From: Lysobacteraceae bacterium
GTDB lineage: Bacteria; Pseudomonadota; Gammaproteobacteria; Xanthomonadales; Xanthomonadaceae
Direction: 5' to 3'
Assembly: GCA_003241895.1 (NCBI GenBank)
Contig: QBLY01000002.1
Coordinates: 62,001 to 126,000, forward strand
Length of the DNA: 64,000 nucleotides
Position numbers and translations under genes: made by a program. The notes beneath the pieces were generated by a model, which saw nothing but the letters and a program-made list of their open reading frames with translations, made no database searches and was not told the origin of the DNA. Each line of letters starts with the position of its first letter. Positions within the stretch are counted from its first letter, which is position 1. Below, piece after piece: positions 61,116 through 64,000 of this stretch.

Positions 61116-61916
61116 ATGAGCCTGGCTTGGGCGATCTATCTCGCGCTGGGCGCCGTGGCCGGGGTGCTGGCGGGCATGCTGGGCATCGGTGGCGGCCTGG
61201 TGCTGGTGGCCGCCCTGGTGTGGCTGCTGCCCAGCCAGGGCGTGCCCGCGCAATATGCAGTGCACGCGGCCTTGGCCACGGCGCTGGCCAGCATCGTGCT
61301 GACCGGGCTGTCTTCGGCGCGTGCGCACCATCGCCGCGGCAGCGTGCTCTGGGCCACCGTGGCCTGGCTGGTGCCGGGCATGCTGCTGGGTGGCTGGCTG
61401 GGCAGCCTGGTGGCCACGCGCCTGGAGGGCGACTGGCTGCGTGCCTTCATCGCGGTCTACTGCTACCTGGCGGCCCTGCAGCTGGGGCTGGACTGGCCGC
61501 GTGCGCGCCCAGAACGCCCGGACGCCCCCGCGGGCCCGGGCTATACCGTCGCCGGCGGCTTCGTCGGGGCACTGTCGGCGCTGGTGGGCATCGGCGGCGG
61601 CAGCATGACGGTGCCGCTGCTGGTGTGGCGGGGCGTGCGGCCCGTGCGTGCGGTAGGCACGTCGAGCGCCTGCGGCGTCGCCATCGCCCTGGCCAGCGCC
61701 GCCGGCTACGCCGCCCACGGCCCCGCCGCGGGCGCCCTGCCGGCCGGAAGCTGGGGCTATGTCTTCCTGCCGGCGGCGATCGGTATCGCCATCGCGTCGG
61801 TGCTTACGGCGCCCCTGGGTACGAGAATCGCCCATGGAATCAGCGGCCTGGCGCTGCGCCGGGTGTTCGCGGGCTTCCTGCTGCTGGTCGGAACCAGCCT
61901 GTGGTGGGGGCCCTGA
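61116..61916 (+). CDS. TauE/SafE family permease
   Basis: Protein of 266 residues with eight membrane helices in two inverted halves. Each half has the family glycine motif: GVLAGMLGIGGGLVLVAALV near the N-terminus and GALSALVGIGGGSMTVPLLV in the middle. Exports sulfite or other organosulfur anions in characterised relatives; the substrate here is unknown. Divergent from slt. Confidence 0.93.
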   Translation: MSLAWAIYLALGAVAGVLAGMLGIGGGLVLVAALVWLLPSQGVPAQYAVHAALATALASIVLTGLSSARAHHRRGSVLWATVAWLVPGMLLGGWLGSLVATRLEGDWLRAFIAVYCYLAALQLGLDWPRARPERPDAPAGPGYTVAGGFVGALSALVGIGGGSMTVPLLVWRGVRPVRAVGTSSACGVAIALASAAGYAAHGPAAGALPAGSWGYVFLPAAIGIAIASVLTAPLGTRIAHGISGLALRRVFAGFLLLVGTSLWWGP

Positions 61917-62042
61917 GTTAGTCAAGAACACTGACAGTGTTAGTGAAAAGGAGGCTTGTCGTTTCTTGACATTTTCTTTACATCTGGTCCCAGCCGGCGC
62001 ATTGGGGGCAAGGCCCCGGCACCACCAACCTTGGGGACTGCC
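61917..62042 (+). promoter_or_regulatory. Upstream region of the TonB receptor gene with a palindrome
   Basis: Contains the perfect palindrome AACACTG-A-CAGTGTT (61927-61941), flanked by direct repeats GTTAGTCAA (61917) and GTTAGTGAA (61939) 22 bp apart, which suggests a regulator-binding site. A TTGACA hexamer follows at 61966-61971, but no good -10 is seen at normal spacing. GGGGA before ATG 62043 is the ribosome site. Confidence 0.45.
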
Positions 62043-64000
62043 ATGAACACCTTCCGAATTTCCCGCCTGAGCATGGCGGTACGCGGCGCACTGCTGTTCG
62101 CCGCGCTGCCGCTGTCCGTGATGGCGCAGGACGCTACTTCCGAAGACGTGAAGACCCTCGACCGGGTCGAGGTCACGGGCTCGCGCATCAAGACCGCGCA
62201 GGCCGAGGGCCTGGTGCCGGTGCAGCGCATCACGCGCGCCGACATCGACCGCAGCGGCCTGACTTCGGTCGGCGACGTCATCCAGGCGCTTACCGGATCG
62301 GGCTCGGCGCTCAATACCAAGTTCAACTCCAGCGGCAACTTCGGCTTCCCGCCCGACGGCAGCGGCGTGGGCGCCGGCTCGGCGCAGGCCGACCTGCGCC
62401 ACCTGGGCGCCAAGCGCGTGCTGGTGCTGGTGGACGGCATCCGCTGGGTGAACGAAGCCTCCGCTTCGGGCGTGGGTGCGTCCACCGACCTCAACACCAT
62501 CCCGCTGGCGATCATCGAGCGCATCGAAGTGCTGGAAGACGGCGCCTCGTCGCTGTACGGCTCGGACGCCATTGCCGGCGTCATCAACATCATCACCCGC
62601 AGGGACTTCGACGGCGTTTCCGTCAGCGCGCAGTACGGCGGCTACGGTGAAGGCGACGGCGAAACCGGCAGCATCGACCTGGCCTGGGGCAAGAACACCG
62701 ACCGCGCCAACTTCTTCGCCGGCATCAGCTACACCGACCAGCAGGACATCCTCGCGCGCGACCGCGAGCAGTCCAGCTTCCCGGTGCCGGGCACGGGCGT
62801 TCGCTTCGGCAGCTCGGCCACGCCCACCGGCCGCTTCATCTTCACCGACCCCAATACCGGCGTTACCTACGACCTCACGCCCAACACCGGCAACAGCAAC
62901 CCGGTGTTCAACCCGGCCCAGACCGGCTGCGTGCGCACCGACGGATACCACTGCTGGAGCAACGCCGACCGCTTCAACTTCTCGCAGTTCAACCTGCTGC
63001 TGACGCCGTCCGAACGCCTGGGTGTGTTCGGCCAGGCCCGCTTCCAGTTCAGCGACAGCACCAGCGGCTATGCCAAGGTGCTCTACAACCGCCGCGATTC
63101 CACCAACCAGGCCGCGCCCGAGCCGCTGTTCTTGGGCCCGGAAGCCGGCACCGGCAATCCGCTGGCCGACAACATCTTCATCTCCCGGCTCAACCCGTTC
63201 AATCCGTTCGGCTTCGACCTGGACTCGTCCGACAACCTGATCCTGATCGGTCGTCGCCCGGTGGAAGGCGGCGCGCGCGTCTTCGAACAGCAGGTCGACA
63301 CCTGGTACGTCGGCGCCGGTCTGGAGGGCGTGTTCGACGCCGGCCAGCGCACCCTGTACTGGGACGTCAACGTCGCGCTGAGCGACAACAAGGCCGAACA
63401 GACCAACTTCGGCAGCTACGACATCCGCAACATCGCGCTGGCGCTGGGCAACCCGGCGGCCTGCGCCGCGGTGGCTGGCTGCACGCCGCTCAACATCTTC
63501 GGTGGCCCGGGCACCATCACCCAGGCCATGCTCGATTTCATCCAGCCGGTGGTGCGCGACCGCAGCAAGAACCAACTGGCGCTTTTCACCGCCAACCTCT
63601 CGGGCAGCCTGTTCGATCTTCCCGCCGGTTCGATTGATTTCGCCACCGGCTTCGAGCATCGCCGCCTGAAGGGTTCGTACCGTCCCGACCAGTTGACCAT
63701 CGACGGTTTCTACAACGGCGTGCCCTCGCTGCCGACCTCGGGTGACTACGACGTCAGCGAGCTTTACTTCGAAGTGAACCTGCCGATCTTCGCCGATTCG
63801 CCGATGGGCAAGAAGCTCGACTTCACCGTCGCCGGCCGCTACTCCGACTACAGCACGGGCATCTCGGAGTTCACGCCCAAGTACGGCCTGCGCTGGCAGC
63901 TGGCGGACGAGTTCGTGATGCGCGCGAGTTTCGCCCAGGGCTTCCGGGCGCCGTCCATCGGCGAGCTGTTCGGTTCGGCCAGCCGCTTCGACGCCCAGCT
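62043..64000 (+). CDS. TonB-dependent outer membrane receptor, 5' part
   Basis: Frame open from ATG 62043 past the window end; 652 residues are visible. A signal peptide ends MAQ at residue 29. A TonB box-like [10 protein letters not shown] follows near 40-50. The plug domain carries [32 protein letters not shown] and AGVINIITR. Later beta-barrel strands alternate aromatic residues, and the conserved [20 protein letters not shown] with [11 protein letters not shown] appears near the end. Receptors of this type import siderophores, vitamins or glycans; the ligand is unknown. Only the last part of the barrel is missing. Confidence 0.95.
   Translation, partial: MNTFRISRLSMAVRGALLFAALPLSVMAQDATSEDVKTLDRVEVTGSRIKTAQAEGLVPVQRITRADIDRSGLTSVGDVIQALTGSGSALNTKFNSSGNFGFPPDGSGVGAGSAQADLRHLGAKRVLVLVDGIRWVNEASASGVGASTDLNTIPLAIIERIEVLEDGASSLYGSDAIAGVINIITRRDFDGVSVSAQYGGYGEGDGETGSIDLAWGKNTDRANFFAGISYTDQQDILARDREQSSFPVPGTGVRFGSSATPTGRFIFTDPNTGVTYDLTPNTGNSNPVFNPAQTGCVRTDGYHCWSNADRFNFSQFNLLLTPSERLGVFGQARFQFSDSTSGYAKVLYNRRDSTNQAAPEPLFLGPEAGTGNPLADNIFISRLNPFNPFGFDLDSSDNLILIGRRPVEGGARVFEQQVDTWYVGAGLEGVFDAGQRTLYWDVNVALSDNKAEQTNFGSYDIRNIALALGNPAACAAVAGCTPLNIFGGPGTITQAMLDFIQPVVRDRSKNQLALFTANLSGSLFDLPAGSIDFATGFEHRRLKGSYRPDQLTIDGFYNGVPSLPTSGDYDVSELYFEVNLPIFADSPMGKKLDFTVAGRYSDYSTGISEFTPKYGLRWQLADEFVMRASFAQGFRAPSIGELFGSASRFDAQ

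Noticed and set aside
1-64000. CRISPR array, prophage, conjugative element or biosynthetic cluster
   Set aside because: No regular direct repeats with spacers, no integrase, terminase or relaxase, and no PKS/NRPS-type genes were seen in any frame.

Overview
The window is a contiguous piece of chromosome from a high-GC gammaproteobacterium. Gene content and local gene order (proB-proA, hslV-hslU, DUF971-ubiE, gpmI-envC-ctpA, the ctaC/ctaD/ctaG/ctaE-SURF1-ctaA-ctaB cytochrome oxidase cluster, an isolated GspA/GspB-like pair, folB-folK with a pteridine reductase, a large TonB-dependent receptor) point to the family Lysobacteraceae (Xanthomonadaceae), for example a Lysobacter, Luteimonas or Arenimonas relative. 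The genus cannot be fixed from the sequence alone. There is no rRNA, tRNA, prophage, CRISPR array or intact transposase. About 92 percent of the window is coding, and most of it is core metabolism.

Layout. 1-5.8 kb: the end of a PKHD-type hydroxylase gene, a DUF885 lipoprotein, the proline biosynthesis pair proB-proA and a membrane protein. 6-8.7 kb: a serine hydrolase with an AraC-type regulator, and a lipoprotein. 8.9-13.2 kb: the hslVU protease, an ECF sigma factor with a putative membrane partner, DUF971 and ubiE. 13.3-18.3 kb: an M1 aminopeptidase, two alpha/beta hydrolases and a DUF1993 protein. 18.3-24.1 kb, all minus strand: an M20-type hydrolase with an altered metal site, three small membrane proteins separated by degenerate repeat elements, an M28 peptidase and a secreted repeat protein. 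24.2-28.2 kb: gpmI, envC and ctpA. 28.2-36.4 kb, minus strand: a run from putA through a GspA/GspB-like pair, rhomboid, DUF1820, a LURP-one-like protein, NUDIX and an NTF2-like protein. 36.5-45.0 kb: aa3-type cytochrome c oxidase, its assembly factors and heme A synthesis. 45-49.9 kb, minus strand: mscS, a truncated S9 peptidase remnant, dnaG, a methyltransferase, a YqeY protein and rpsU. 50-56.9 kb: tsaD, folB, folK, a secreted lipoprotein on the minus strand, DUF6159, a pteridine reductase, a MidA-type methyltransferase and VanZ. 56.9-61.1 kb, minus strand: cca, an NDUFA9-like protein and a soluble lytic transglycosylase. 61.1-64 kb: a TauE/SafE permease and the first two thirds of a TonB-dependent receptor.

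The strongest functional unit is the respiratory block. ctaC, ctaD and ctaE encode the oxidase core, ctaG and a SCO-like protein serve copper insertion, and SURF1 with ctaA and ctaB makes and inserts heme A. Many genes overlap by ATGA, GTGA or TGATG, so translational coupling is common.

The less ordinary signals are non-coding: a perfect 67-bp palindrome between putA and the gspA-like gene, a REP-type hairpin inside the cox cluster, a diverged dispersed repeat family near small membrane genes, and a recurring promoter layout in which a -10 hexamer sits 6-7 bases before the ATG, suggesting leaderless mRNAs. I found no convincing new multi-gene system. The most unusual coding items are the M20-type enzyme lacking two metal ligands, the ETVNGG-repeat secreted protein and the S9 peptidase remnant.
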